64,000 nt of DNA from Nocardioides oleivorans (lineage in GTDB: Bacteria; Actinomycetota; Actinomycetes; Propionibacteriales; Nocardioidaceae). Every line of letters begins with the position of its first letter. Positions within the stretch are counted from its first letter, which is position 1. Under the pieces are notes generated by a model that was not told the DNA's origin, did not search any database, and worked only from the letters and a program-made list of their open reading frames with translations. The position numbers were made by a program, and so were the translations under genes. This document shows positions 51,759 to 60,350 of the stretch, one piece after another. The DNA is taken from contig NZ_SDWT01000004.1 of assembly GCF_004137255.1 (NCBI RefSeq), positions 1 to 64,000 on the forward strand, read 5' to 3'.

Positions 51759-52751
51759 CTAGAGGTTCGCGCCCAGCACGTCGATCACGAAGACGAGCGT
51801 GGATCCGGCAGGGATGTCTCCGGAGTCCTGGTCGCCGTAGGCCTTGTCCGCCGGGATGATCAGCATCACGCGGCTGCCGACGGTGACTCCCTCGAGGCCC
51901 TCCACCCAGCCGTCGATCAGGCTCCCCTTGGTCAGCGGGAACGCGACCGGCTCGCCCGAGTAGGACTCGTCGAACGCCTCGCCGTTGCCGTAGACGGTGC
52001 CGAAGTAGTCCACGGTCACGTTGTCGTCAGCGGCGACGGCGTCGCCCGAGCCCTCGACCAGGGTGATGACCTGGAGCTCGTCGCTCGGGGTCTTCGGCGC
52101 GTCGTCGAAGCCGATGCCGGTGACGACGCCGTCCTCCTCGGTGACGGTGGGCGCGTCGGCCGGCGGCTCGACCGCGTCGCCGTCGGGGCCGTCGAGCGGG
52201 TCCTGGGTCATCGAGATCAGGTCGAGCACCATGACGAGGTCGTCGGCGCCCTTCATGCCGTACTGCGACGCCTGGCCGCTGCCGACGAGGTCCTCGACCT
52301 GGAGCGCGATCGCGACGCGGGTGCCGATCTTCGCCCCGACGACGGCGTCGGTGATGAAGGGAGCCTGCTGGGCCAGGTCGAGCTTCTGCGGGGCGGTCTC
52401 GGCGTAGTTCCCCGACACGTCCGTGCCGTCCTTGGCGAAGACGATCCGGAAGCGGTAGTTGACGCTGCTGTCGTCGGCCACCTCCTCGCCGGAGCCAGGG
52501 ATGACGACGGCGCTCACCGGCTCGTCGACCGAGAGGTCGTCGGCGACCTCGATCTCCGGCTCCTGACCGAAGTCGCCGGTGACGGTCACCCCGTCGAGGG
52601 CAGCGGTGTCCGCGGGTCCCGACGACGGGCTGGACGAGGTCTCCGACGACGTGTCCGAGGCGGAGTCGCCCTCGTCGGTGCTGGAACAGGCAGTCGCGCC
52701 CAGGGCCAGCACGATGCTGGCGGTGAGTGCGGCGATGGGGCGGTGGCTCAC
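51759..52751 (-). CDS. FKBP-type peptidyl-prolyl isomerase lipoprotein
   Basis: It is 330 aa. A lipobox ATAC (Cys22) follows a hydrophobic signal peptide, then comes a Ser/Thr/Asp-rich linker. Two FKBP-like domains follow: a degenerate first (about 80-200) and a canonical second (about 235-330) with VTVDYFGTVYGNGEAFDESY, LIDGWVEGLEGVTVGSR and AYGDQDSGDIPAGSTLVF. It likely assists folding of exported proteins at the outer face of the membrane. GTG start. Confidence 0.9.
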   Translation of the reverse strand: MSHRPIAALTASIVLALGATACSSTDEGDSASDTSSETSSSPSSGPADTAALDGVTVTGDFGQEPEIEVADDLSVDEPVSAVVIPGSGEEVADDSSVNYRFRIVFAKDGTDVSGNYAETAPQKLDLAQQAPFITDAVVGAKIGTRVAIALQVEDLVGSGQASQYGMKGADDLVMVLDLISMTQDPLDGPDGDAVEPPADAPTVTEEDGVVTGIGFDDAPKTPSDELQVITLVEGSGDAVAADDNVTVDYFGTVYGNGEAFDESYSGEPVAFPLTKGSLIDGWVEGLEGVTVGSRVMLIIPADKAYGDQDSGDIPAGSTLVFVIDVLGANL

Positions 52752-52899
52752 GTACGTCCTCTGCGTCGGTGGTCATGACCGCGTGGCCATGCAAGACCCC
52801 GTCAGGGTAGGTGGCGAGGTTGAGGGGACCATGTGCCGGTCCTGTGAGCGACCTTGGTAGGACGTCGCGGCCGGAGCACGGCACCTAGGCTCCGGTGCC

Positions 52900-53538
52900 A
52901 TGCAGTGGTGGCAGCGCGAGATCTCACGTCAGCTCCTGGCCAGCATCGGGATCGTGGTCGGGCTCCTGACCCCCGGTGAGTCGCTGCTCGTCTTCCTGGC
53001 GTCGTGGGACCTGTACGCCCTGCTCTACCTGGCCCTCACCTGGGCCGCGGTCCGTCGAGGCGGGCTGACCGGGCTCACTGCGATGGCACGCCAGTCACGC
53101 CGGATGTCGCGCGCCGAGCGGTGGTTCGCCACCACGCCGGAGAGCTTCGCGCAGGCCGCCGCCATGGTCGCGCTCGTGTCGGTGCTCCTGGTGATGCCGC
53201 GGGCCGACGACCAGGCGGCCGCCGAGTCCTACGTGCTGGCCGTCTGCCTGCTCGCGGTCGTCACGGCGTGGATGGTGCTGCAGGCCGGGTTCCTGATGGC
53301 CTACGTCGGCCTCCACAGCGAGCACCGCGGGCTGGCCTTCCCCGAGGGTGCCGAGCCCGGCGTCGTGGACTACCTCTACTTCACCGTCGCGGTGGGGACG
53401 ACATTCGGCACCACCGACGTCGAGGTGCGGCACTCCGCGCTCCGGCGACAGGTGCTCACCCACGGGGTGCTGGCCTTCGTGTTCAACACCCTCGTGCTGA
53501 CGGTGGCGATCACGTTCACGACCAACTACCTGGGGTGA
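52900..53538 (+). CDS. DUF1345 family membrane protein
   Basis: It is 212 aa with five TM helices. The conserved end of the protein (YLYFTVAVGTTFGTTDVEV) is characteristic of DUF1345, whose pore-like T-x-G-T segments resemble those of ion channels. The function is not established. TAGGCT lies 8 nt upstream of the ATG without a Shine-Dalgarno. It is divergent from the FKBP gene. Confidence 0.82.
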   Translation: MQWWQREISRQLLASIGIVVGLLTPGESLLVFLASWDLYALLYLALTWAAVRRGGLTGLTAMARQSRRMSRAERWFATTPESFAQAAAMVALVSVLLVMPRADDQAAAESYVLAVCLLAVVTAWMVLQAGFLMAYVGLHSEHRGLAFPEGAEPGVVDYLYFTVAVGTTFGTTDVEVRHSALRRQVLTHGVLAFVFNTLVLTVAITFTTNYLG

Positions 53539-53555
53539 GCACCCGCCTCGGGTGC
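53539..53555. terminator. Hairpin between convergent genes
   Basis: GCACCCG-CCT-CGGGTGC starts right after the DUF1345 stop and lies 8 bp from the end of the convergent permease gene. It is a likely bidirectional terminator. Confidence 0.6.
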
Positions 53556-53562
53556 CTGGGGA

Positions 53563-55134
53563 TCAGTCGTCGAAGGCGTCGACGACGGCCTGGTCGATCG
53601 TCTTGACGGGACCGGTGAACCAGTTCTTCGCCGACACGTTCCACCAGATCGCGAGCAGCGCGAGCACGGCGATGACCATGATCGGTGCGTAGTTCACGGC
53701 CGCCCAGTCGAACTCGTCGCGCCACGGCGCGCCGAACGGCGAGGTCGGGAGCATCAGCACGATGCCGACCACGACGATCTCGATGGTGGCCACGAGGTTC
53801 ATCCACTTGTACTTGCTGCCGTTGTTCCAGCTGCCGACCTCGAACGAGTCGCCGGCGCGCCAGCGCAGGAAGATCGGGACGGCGAAGGAGAAGTAGAGGC
53901 CGATGACCGACACCGAGGTGACTGCGTAGAAGGCGGTCGGGATGCCGTTGACCGACTTCAGGGCCGGGAGCGTGATGATCGCGCCCAGGACGGCGGCGAA
54001 GATGACGGCGTTGGCCGGGGTGCGCTGGGCGTTGACCTTCGACCACAGGCGCGACCCGGGGACCGCGCGGTCGCGGCTGAAGGCGAACATCATCCGCGAC
54101 GTCGACGTTAGGCAGGCGGTCGCGCAGAAGAGCTGGGCGCACGAGGAGATGAAGAGCAGCAGGCCGCCCCACGTCGAGCCGAGCGCGGCGTCGAAGACGT
54201 AGGCCACACCGCCGGCGGGGATGCTCGCGTAGTCCGGCGCACCGTCGACCTGCGGGATCGCGAACGTCACCGCGAGCAGCAGGATGTAGCCGCCGACGGC
54301 CGAGTAGAAGATCGACTGCCAGATGGCGCGGGCCGCGGTCTTCGCCGCGCCCTGGGTCTCCTCGGAGAGGTGCACGGAGGCGTCGAAGCCGGTGATCGTG
54401 TACTGCGTGAGGATGAAGCCGAACGGGATGATCGCGAAGAAGAAGACGAGGCTGCTCGTCGACCCGTCGGCCCAGCCGGAGCCGTTGTAGGTGTCGGTGA
54501 AGACCTGGGAGACGCTGAGGTGCTGGTCGGGGACGATGACCAGCACGAGCACGAGGAACGCCGCACCGGCGACGTGCCACCACACGGAGACGTTGTTGAT
54601 GAGCGCGAGCAGGTGGCTGGAGAAGATGTTGACCACCGTGATGAAGACCAGGATCACGAGGAAGATCACGAAGACCGTGTTGAGCGAGAACTCGTCCATC
54701 CAGCCCCACGCCAGGAACGTGAGCTCGAAGAACGTCGCGCACCCGTAGGCGACCGACGCGGTCACCGCGACCAGACCGATCAGGTTGAGCCATCCGGTGA
54801 AGAACCCGGCCGCCGGGCCGCCGAGCTTGGACGCCCAGTAGTAGATGCCGCCCGAGGTCGGCATGGCCGAGACCAGCTCCGACATCGTGAAGCCGATGAT
54901 CAGGATGAAGACCGAGATGATCGGCCACGACCACGAGATCGAGACCGGACCGCCGTTGGCGATGCCGGCGCCGTAGGTCGTCAGGCAGCCGGCGAGGATC
55001 GAGATGATCGAGAACGAGATGGCGAAGTTGGAGAAGCCCGACCAGGAGCGGGAGAGCTCCTGCTTGTAGCCGAGCTTGGCCAGGTGTTCCTCGTCCTCGG
55101 TCAGGTGTCGCTCGGCAGCAGGCTCAGCAGACAT
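53563..55134 (-). CDS. APC-superfamily amino acid/amine permease
   Basis: It is a 523-aa inner-membrane transporter with about 12 TM helices. The N-terminal family signature GFSNFAISFSIISILAG and the helix-3 segment MPTSGGIYYWASKLGG place it in the amino acid/choline (ACT, GabP/Uga4-like) branch. It is divergent from a GntR regulator followed by gamma-glutamyl-ligase catabolic genes, so it probably imports their substrate (an amine or amino alcohol). A TTCACA-N18-TAGGTT promoter lies upstream, and GAGAGGTG precedes the ATG. Confidence 0.9.
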   Translation of the reverse strand: MSAEPAAERHLTEDEEHLAKLGYKQELSRSWSGFSNFAISFSIISILAGCLTTYGAGIANGGPVSISWSWPIISVFILIIGFTMSELVSAMPTSGGIYYWASKLGGPAAGFFTGWLNLIGLVAVTASVAYGCATFFELTFLAWGWMDEFSLNTVFVIFLVILVFITVVNIFSSHLLALINNVSVWWHVAGAAFLVLVLVIVPDQHLSVSQVFTDTYNGSGWADGSTSSLVFFFAIIPFGFILTQYTITGFDASVHLSEETQGAAKTAARAIWQSIFYSAVGGYILLLAVTFAIPQVDGAPDYASIPAGGVAYVFDAALGSTWGGLLLFISSCAQLFCATACLTSTSRMMFAFSRDRAVPGSRLWSKVNAQRTPANAVIFAAVLGAIITLPALKSVNGIPTAFYAVTSVSVIGLYFSFAVPIFLRWRAGDSFEVGSWNNGSKYKWMNLVATIEIVVVGIVLMLPTSPFGAPWRDEFDWAAVNYAPIMVIAVLALLAIWWNVSAKNWFTGPVKTIDQAVVDAFDD

Positions 55135-55168
55135 GTCGCACCTCTCGCGGCGTCAGTGGGTGGTCGGC

Positions 55169-55271
55169 AACCTAGACCCGGCCGGACGGCGTTGTGAAGA
55201 GCCCTGACGAGAACTGACGGAAATTGGTATGAACTCCGACCATTGACTGTGCAGGTCGTCACCCGGAGACT
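55169..55271. promoter_or_regulatory. Divergent promoters of permease and GntR regulator with shared operator
   Basis: Minus: TTCACA (55198-55193), 18 nt, TAGGTT (55174-55169) for the permease. Plus: TTGACT (55243-55248), 17 nt, GAGACT (55266-55271), 7 nt before the regulator ATG. Between them TGGT (55225-55228) and ACCA (55239-55242) form an inverted repeat resembling FadR-type GntR sites and touching the plus -35. This suggests autoregulation and control of both directions. Confidence 0.5.
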
Positions 55272-55278
55272 GGCCCGC

Positions 55279-56010
55279 ATGACCGCCCAGCCGCACGAGC
55301 ACCTCACGGCGGCGGTGTTGCGGCCGGTGCGCGGACACCATGCGTTCGAGGGCTGCGTCGAGCAGCTCGCGACCGCGATCCGCCTCGGTGTCTATCCCGT
55401 CGGGAGCCTCCTGCCGCCCGAGCGCGAGCTGGCCGAGCGCCTCGCCGTCAGCCGTGCGACGCTGCGCGAGGCGATCGCCGCGCTGCGCCAGGCCGGACTG
55501 ATCGAGACCAGGCGCGGTCGCGGCGGCGGGTCGTCGGTCACGTCGCAGGCGCGGGCCCGGTTCACCGGTCTCTCGCGGGTCTCGGCGGCCACGAAGTCCG
55601 AGTGGCTGGACGCCCTCGAGTTCCGTCGCGTCGTCGAGCCCGGCGCGGCCCACCTCGCTGCGGGCCACGAGCTGGCCGAGGCGGACCGCGACCAGCTGGT
55701 CACCGCCGAGGCTGCGGTCGCCGGCGCCTCCGGCAAGCGGGCGCACCGCCAGGCCGACTCCCGGCTGCACCTCACGATCGCCTCGCTCAGCGGCTCGGCC
55801 CTGCTCCAGGAGGCGGTGACGTCGGTCCAGTCCACCCTCGACCAGATGCTCGGCGCGATCCCGGCGCTCGAGACCAACATCGGCCACTCCCACCAGCAGC
55901 ACCGCCTGCTCTGCAAGGCCATCCTCGCCGGGCGCCCGGAGCGCGCCCGGACCGTGATGGAGGACCACTGCGACGACACGGCCGCGCTGCTGCGCGGCCT
56001 GCTCGTCTGA
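55279..56010 (+). CDS. GntR-family (FadR subfamily) regulator
   Basis: It is 243 aa. The winged helix (about 20-85) has LPPERELAERLAVSRATLREAI and the GLIETRRGRGGGSSV wing. The all-helical FCD effector domain (about 105-235) has the metal/ligand pattern RRVVEPGAA, H in LHLTIA and HQQH. The ATG at 55279 fits a leaderless transcript from the promoter seen upstream; an in-frame TTG further upstream lies in the operator. It heads the rightward catabolic genes and probably responds to their substrate. Confidence 0.88.
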   Translation: MTAQPHEHLTAAVLRPVRGHHAFEGCVEQLATAIRLGVYPVGSLLPPERELAERLAVSRATLREAIAALRQAGLIETRRGRGGGSSVTSQARARFTGLSRVSAATKSEWLDALEFRRVVEPGAAHLAAGHELAEADRDQLVTAEAAVAGASGKRAHRQADSRLHLTIASLSGSALLQEAVTSVQSTLDQMLGAIPALETNIGHSHQQHRLLCKAILAGRPERARTVMEDHCDDTAALLRGLLV

Positions 56011-56064
56011 CGCCCGACCGCAACGCCCACGACGTACGACCACTGCCAGCGAGACGGAGAGCAC

Positions 56065-57432
56065 GTGAGCACACGCAACGATCGCCACCTGACCATGGAC
56101 GCGCTGCGCCAGCGCATCGACTCCGGCGACGTGGACACGGTCGTCCTCGCCTTCACCGACATGCAGGGCCGGCTCCAGGGCAAGCGGCTGCACGGGCAGT
56201 ACTTCCTCGACCACGTCGTCGGGCACGGCACCGAGGGCTGCAACTACCTCCTCGCGGTCGACGTCGACATGAACACCGTCGACGGCTACGCCATGACGTC
56301 GTGGGACCAGGGCTACGGCGACATGGAGTTCGTCCTGGACGAGCAGACCATCCGGCTCCTGCCCTGGCTGCCGGCGACCGCGATGGTCCAGTGCGACCTC
56401 GAGTGGGCCGACCACCGACCGGTCGTCGCGTCGCCGCGGGCCATCCTCAAGGCGCAGCTCGACCGCCTCGCCGAGCGCGGCATGGTCGCCCTCGCCGGGA
56501 CCGAGCTCGAGCTCGTCGTCTACGACGACACCTACGAGGAGGCCTTCCGCAAGGGCTACCGCGACCTCACGCCGGCCAACCAGTACAACGTGGACTACTC
56601 GATCCTCGGCACGACGCGCGTCGAGCCCTTCCTGCGCGACATCCGCAACCACATGTACGCCGCCGGGATGGACGTCGAGGGCGCGAAGGGCGAGTGCAAC
56701 TTCGGGCAGCACGAGGTCGGCTTCCTCTTCAACGAGGCACTCACGACGGCCGACAACCACGTCGTCTACAAGAACGCCGCCAAGGAGATCGCCGCCCAGC
56801 ACGGCCGGTCCGTGACCTTCATGGCCAAGCCGAACCAGCGCGAGGGCAACTCCTGTCACATCCACCTGTCGCTGCGCGGCGCCGACGGCGAGCTCGTCTT
56901 CTGGGACGACGAGGCCGGAGGGCGTACGCCGCTCTACGACAGCTTCATCGCCGGCGTCCTGGCGACGGCGGCGGACTTCACGCTCTTCTTCGCGCCCAAC
57001 ATCAACTCCTACAAGCGGTTCGCCGACGGCTCGTTCGCCCCGACGACGCTCGGCTGGGGGCTCGACAACCGCACCTGCGCCGTACGCCTCGTGGGTCGCG
57101 GAGCGGGTGCGCGGATGGAGAACCGCATCCCCGGCGCCGACGCCAACCCCTACCTCGCGCTCGCCGCCATGATCGCGGGCGGCCTGCACGGCATCGAGCA
57201 GGGCCTCGAGCTCGAGCCCGAGCTGACCGGCAACGCCTACGCCTCCGACAAGCCCCGCGTGCCGAGCACGATGGGCGAGGCTCGGGCGCGGTTCCACGGC
57301 TCCGCGATCGCACGTGGGGCCCTGGGCGACGAGGTCGTCGACCACTACGCCAACATGGCCGACGTCGAGCTCGCGGCCTACAACGCTGCCGTCACCGACT
57401 GGGAGCTCGTCCGCGGATTCGAGAGGCTGTGA
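56065..57432 (+). CDS. Glutamine synthetase-like gamma-glutamyl ligase (GlnA3/GlnA4/PuuA type)
   Basis: It is 455 aa and class III GS-like. The ATP/metal region KGECNFGQHEVGF, NSCHIHLSLRG, the NRTCAVRLVGRG substrate arginines and ENRIPGADANPYLALAA are intact. Tyr adenylylation-type regulation is not evident. It is proposed to join glutamate to an amine nitrogen, as PuuA does with putrescine and Streptomyces GlnA4 does with ethanolamine. The aldehyde dehydrogenase, SDR and hydrolase genes follow in the same direction. GTG start behind ACGGAGAG. Confidence 0.88.
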   Translation: MSTRNDRHLTMDALRQRIDSGDVDTVVLAFTDMQGRLQGKRLHGQYFLDHVVGHGTEGCNYLLAVDVDMNTVDGYAMTSWDQGYGDMEFVLDEQTIRLLPWLPATAMVQCDLEWADHRPVVASPRAILKAQLDRLAERGMVALAGTELELVVYDDTYEEAFRKGYRDLTPANQYNVDYSILGTTRVEPFLRDIRNHMYAAGMDVEGAKGECNFGQHEVGFLFNEALTTADNHVVYKNAAKEIAAQHGRSVTFMAKPNQREGNSCHIHLSLRGADGELVFWDDEAGGRTPLYDSFIAGVLATAADFTLFFAPNINSYKRFADGSFAPTTLGWGLDNRTCAVRLVGRGAGARMENRIPGADANPYLALAAMIAGGLHGIEQGLELEPELTGNAYASDKPRVPSTMGEARARFHGSAIARGALGDEVVDHYANMADVELAAYNAAVTDWELVRGFERL

Positions 57433-57440
57433 GGCACGAC

Positions 57441-58793
57441 ATGACCACCCTGATCAACCCGAGCACCGGCGTCGAGCTGGAGTCCTCCCCCTCACCGGCG
57501 ACGCTCGAGGAGGCCGACGCCGCCATCGCCCGGGCGCACGACGCGTTCCCCGCGTGGCGCGACGTCGCCCCCGGTGAGCGGGCCCGGCTGCTGCGCGCCT
57601 TCGCCGCCGTCGTCGACGCCCACGTCGAGGAGCTCGCCCAGCTCGAGGTGCTCAACGCGGGGCACACCATCGGCAACGCGCGCTGGGAGGCCGGCAACGT
57701 CCGCGACTGCCTCAACTACTACTCCGCCGCGCCGGAGCGCCTCTTCGGTCGTCAGATCCCGGTGGCGGGCGGCACCGACGTCACCTTCCACGAGCCGCTC
57801 GGAGTCGTCGGGATCATCGTGCCGTGGAACTTCCCGATGCCCATCGCGGCCTGGGGTTTCGCGCCGGCACTGGCCGCGGGCAACACGGTGGTCCTGAAGC
57901 CGGCCGAGCTCACACCGCTGACCGCGATCCGGATCGGTCAGCTGGCGCTCGAGGCCGGCCTGCCCGAGGGCGTGCTCACCATCGTCCCCGGCAAGGGCTC
58001 GGTCGTCGGCGAGCGCTTCGTGACCCACCCGCTCGTGCGCAAGGTCTGCTTCACCGGCTCGACGACCGTCGGCAAGCAGATCATGCGCGGCTGCGCCGAC
58101 CAGGTGAAGCGGGTGACGCTGGAGCTCGGCGGCAAGAGCGCGAACATCGTCTTCGCCGACACCGACGTGGCCGCGGCGGCGGCGAGTGCGCCGTACGCCG
58201 TCTTCGACAACGCCGGCCAGGACTGCTGCGCCCGGTCGCGGATCCTCGTCCAGCGGTCGGCGTACGACGAGTTCGTGGGGCGGCTGGAGACCTCGGTCCA
58301 GGCGCTGCGGGTCATCGACCCGGCCGACGAGCAGAGCGAGATGGGACCGATGGTGTCGTCCGGTCAGCGCGACTCCGTGCAGGCCTACCTCGACGGCGCC
58401 CGCATCGCCTTCACCGGCAGCGCGCCCGATGGGCCGGGCTGGTGGCTGCCGCCGACGGTCGTCGAGTCGACCGACACGAGCGAGGCGATCTGGCGCGAGG
58501 AGGTCTTCGGGCCGGTCGTCGCGGTGATGCCGTTCGACGACGAGGACGAGGCCGTCGCGCTGGCCAACGACACCGACTACGGGCTGTCCGGGTCGATCTT
58601 CACCGCCGACGTGGGCCGCGCGCTGCGGGTCTCGCGACGCGTGGACGCCGGCAACCTCTCGGTCAACAGTCACTCCTCGGTCCGCTACTGGACGCCCTTC
58701 GGCGGCTACAAGCAGTCCGGCCTCGGCCGCGAGCTCGGCCCGGACGCGCCGAACGCGTTCACCGAGGAGAAGAACGTCTTCATCGCCCACTGA
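57441..58793 (+). CDS. NAD(P)-dependent aldehyde dehydrogenase
   Basis: It is 450 aa with all family marks: VPWNFPMPIAAW, KPAELTPLTA, FTGSTTVGKQI, the catalytic Glu in LELGGKSANIVF, the catalytic Cys in AGQDCCARS, and EEVFGPVVAV. In the cluster it would oxidise the gamma-glutamyl-amino-aldehyde to the acid, before the hydrolase releases glutamate. It starts 8 nt after the ligase stop. Confidence 0.93.
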   Translation: MTTLINPSTGVELESSPSPATLEEADAAIARAHDAFPAWRDVAPGERARLLRAFAAVVDAHVEELAQLEVLNAGHTIGNARWEAGNVRDCLNYYSAAPERLFGRQIPVAGGTDVTFHEPLGVVGIIVPWNFPMPIAAWGFAPALAAGNTVVLKPAELTPLTAIRIGQLALEAGLPEGVLTIVPGKGSVVGERFVTHPLVRKVCFTGSTTVGKQIMRGCADQVKRVTLELGGKSANIVFADTDVAAAAASAPYAVFDNAGQDCCARSRILVQRSAYDEFVGRLETSVQALRVIDPADEQSEMGPMVSSGQRDSVQAYLDGARIAFTGSAPDGPGWWLPPTVVESTDTSEAIWREEVFGPVVAVMPFDDEDEAVALANDTDYGLSGSIFTADVGRALRVSRRVDAGNLSVNSHSSVRYWTPFGGYKQSGLGRELGPDAPNAFTEEKNVFIAH

Positions 58794-58834
58794 GACCCCG
58801 CACCCACGACACACCGGAAAGAAGGCACACAGAC

Positions 58835-59614
58835 ATGGCAGGACGCATCGAGGGCCGCACGGCCGTCGTCACCGGCGGGTGCAGCGGCATCGGGCTCGCG
58901 ACCGTGCGCCGTTTCGTCGAGGAGGGCGCGCGCGTCGTCATCGGCGACATCGACGACGCCGCGGGCGAGGCGCTGGCCGCCGAGCTCGGCGGGCCCGACG
59001 TGGTCACCTACGTCCACGTCGACGTCACGTCCAAGGACGAGGTCGACGCCCTCTTCAGGACGGCCAAGGACACCTACGGCTCGGTCGACATCGCCTTCAA
59101 CAACGCCGGCATCAGCCCGCCGGAGGACGACTCGATCCTCGACACCGACCTCGACGCGTGGCGCAAGGTGCAGGAGGTCAACCTCACCAGCGTCTACCTC
59201 TGCTGCAAGGCAGCGCTGCCCTACATGCTCGAGCAGAAGCGCGGCTCGATCATCAACACCGCGTCGTTCGTCGCGGTGATGGGCGCGGCCACGTCGCAGA
59301 TCTCCTACTCCGCCTCCAAGGGCGGCGTGCTGTCGATGTCGCGCGAGCTCGGCGTGCAGTTCGCCCGCGAGGGCGTCCGGGTCAACGCCCTGTGCCCGGG
59401 GCCGGTCAACACCCCCCTGCTCAAGGAGCTGTTCGCCAGCGACGAGGAGCGCGCCGCCCGCCGCCTCGTGCACGTGCCGATGGGCCGCTTCGGCGAGCCC
59501 GAGGAGATGGCCAACGCGGTGCTCTTCCTCGCCTCCGACGAGTCGAGCTTCATGACCGCCAACACCTTCCTCGTGGACGGCGGGATCTCCGGCGCCTACG
59601 TCACCCCGCTCTGA
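58835..59614 (+). CDS. Short-chain dehydrogenase/reductase, 3-oxoacyl reductase-like
   Basis: It is 259 aa, a classical SDR: TGGCSGIGLA cofactor loop, NNAGIS, catalytic Ser in NTASFVAV, Tyr-x3-Lys in YSASKGG, and CPGPVNTPLL. The acidic residue in VVIGDIDD suggests NAD preference. Placed among the gamma-glutamylation genes, it could oxidise the hydroxyl of a gamma-glutamylated amino alcohol to the aldehyde. A role with an unrelated substrate is not excluded. Confidence 0.9.
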   Translation: MAGRIEGRTAVVTGGCSGIGLATVRRFVEEGARVVIGDIDDAAGEALAAELGGPDVVTYVHVDVTSKDEVDALFRTAKDTYGSVDIAFNNAGISPPEDDSILDTDLDAWRKVQEVNLTSVYLCCKAALPYMLEQKRGSIINTASFVAVMGAATSQISYSASKGGVLSMSRELGVQFAREGVRVNALCPGPVNTPLLKELFASDEERAARRLVHVPMGRFGEPEEMANAVLFLASDESSFMTANTFLVDGGISGAYVTPL

Positions 59615-59636
59615 GCCCGGGTCCGAGGCACCTCGC

Positions 59637-60350
59637 ATGGACGCACCCGTCGTCGGGCTGACGACCTACCGCCAGCAGGCCGCGTGGGGCGTCTGGGACA
59701 CCCGCGCGGACCTGCTGCCGACGGAGTACGCCGTCGCGGTCGAGGTCGCGGGCGGCGTGCCCGTGCTGCTGCCGCCGGTCGGCTCCCCCGGTGCGGCGGC
59801 CCGGGTGGTGGCGGCGATCGACGCGCTCGTCGTCTCGGGCGGTGCGGACGTGGATCCCCGGCAGTACGGCGCGGAGCCGCACGAGCGGACCGCGGGCTGG
59901 CAGCCCGAGCGCGACGCCTGGGAGCTCGCGCTGCTGACGGCCGCGGAGGCGGCTGGGACGCCCGTGCTCGGGATCTGCCGGGGCATGCAGCTCATGGCCG
60001 TGCACGCCGGGGGCACGCTCGACCAGCACACGCCCGACCTGGTCGGCCACGAGACGCACTCGCCCGGCGGCGACGCCTACGGCACCGTCGACGTGGCGAC
60101 CGAGCCCGGATCGCGCCTGGCGACCCTCGTCGGCCGGCAGGTCGAGGTGAGCTGCCACCACCACCAGTCGGTGGCGACCCACCCCGGCTTCACCGCCGTG
60201 GCGCGCGCGGCCGACGGGACGCTGGAGGCGATGGAGGCGGTGGGCGAGCGCTACTGCCTCGCCGTGCAGTGGCACCCCGAGACCCGGGTCGAGATCGGGC
60301 TCATGGCGGGTCTGGTGGCGGCCGCTCGCGACCACGCGGCGTCCCGCTAG
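59637..60350 (+). CDS. Class I glutamine amidotransferase-type gamma-glutamyl hydrolase (PuuD-like, peptidase C26)
   Basis: It is 237 aa. The nucleophile Cys is in GICRGMQLM, the His/Glu pair in QWHPE, and the N-terminal GLTTYR and DALVVSGGADVDPRQYG are typical of PuuD, which hydrolyses gamma-glutamyl-GABA. It should complete the pathway by releasing glutamate from the oxidised gamma-glutamyl product. The stop codon overlaps the stop of the convergent VanZ gene (shared CTAG). Confidence 0.9.
   Translation: MDAPVVGLTTYRQQAAWGVWDTRADLLPTEYAVAVEVAGGVPVLLPPVGSPGAAARVVAAIDALVVSGGADVDPRQYGAEPHERTAGWQPERDAWELALLTAAEAAGTPVLGICRGMQLMAVHAGGTLDQHTPDLVGHETHSPGGDAYGTVDVATEPGSRLATLVGRQVEVSCHHHQSVATHPGFTAVARAADGTLEAMEAVGERYCLAVQWHPETRVEIGLMAGLVAAARDHAASR

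Noticed and set aside
55153..57345. 730-codon minus-strand frame opposite the GntR and ligase genes
   Set aside because: Composition is typical of an antisense shadow (Val/Leu/Gly/Arg/Asp), and the plus-strand genes have complete family motifs.
56065..57432. Housekeeping glutamine synthetase (glnA)
   Set aside because: The gene set with permease, aldehyde dehydrogenase and PuuD-like hydrolase, and the divergent N-terminus, point to a gamma-glutamyl-amine ligase rather than ammonia assimilation.
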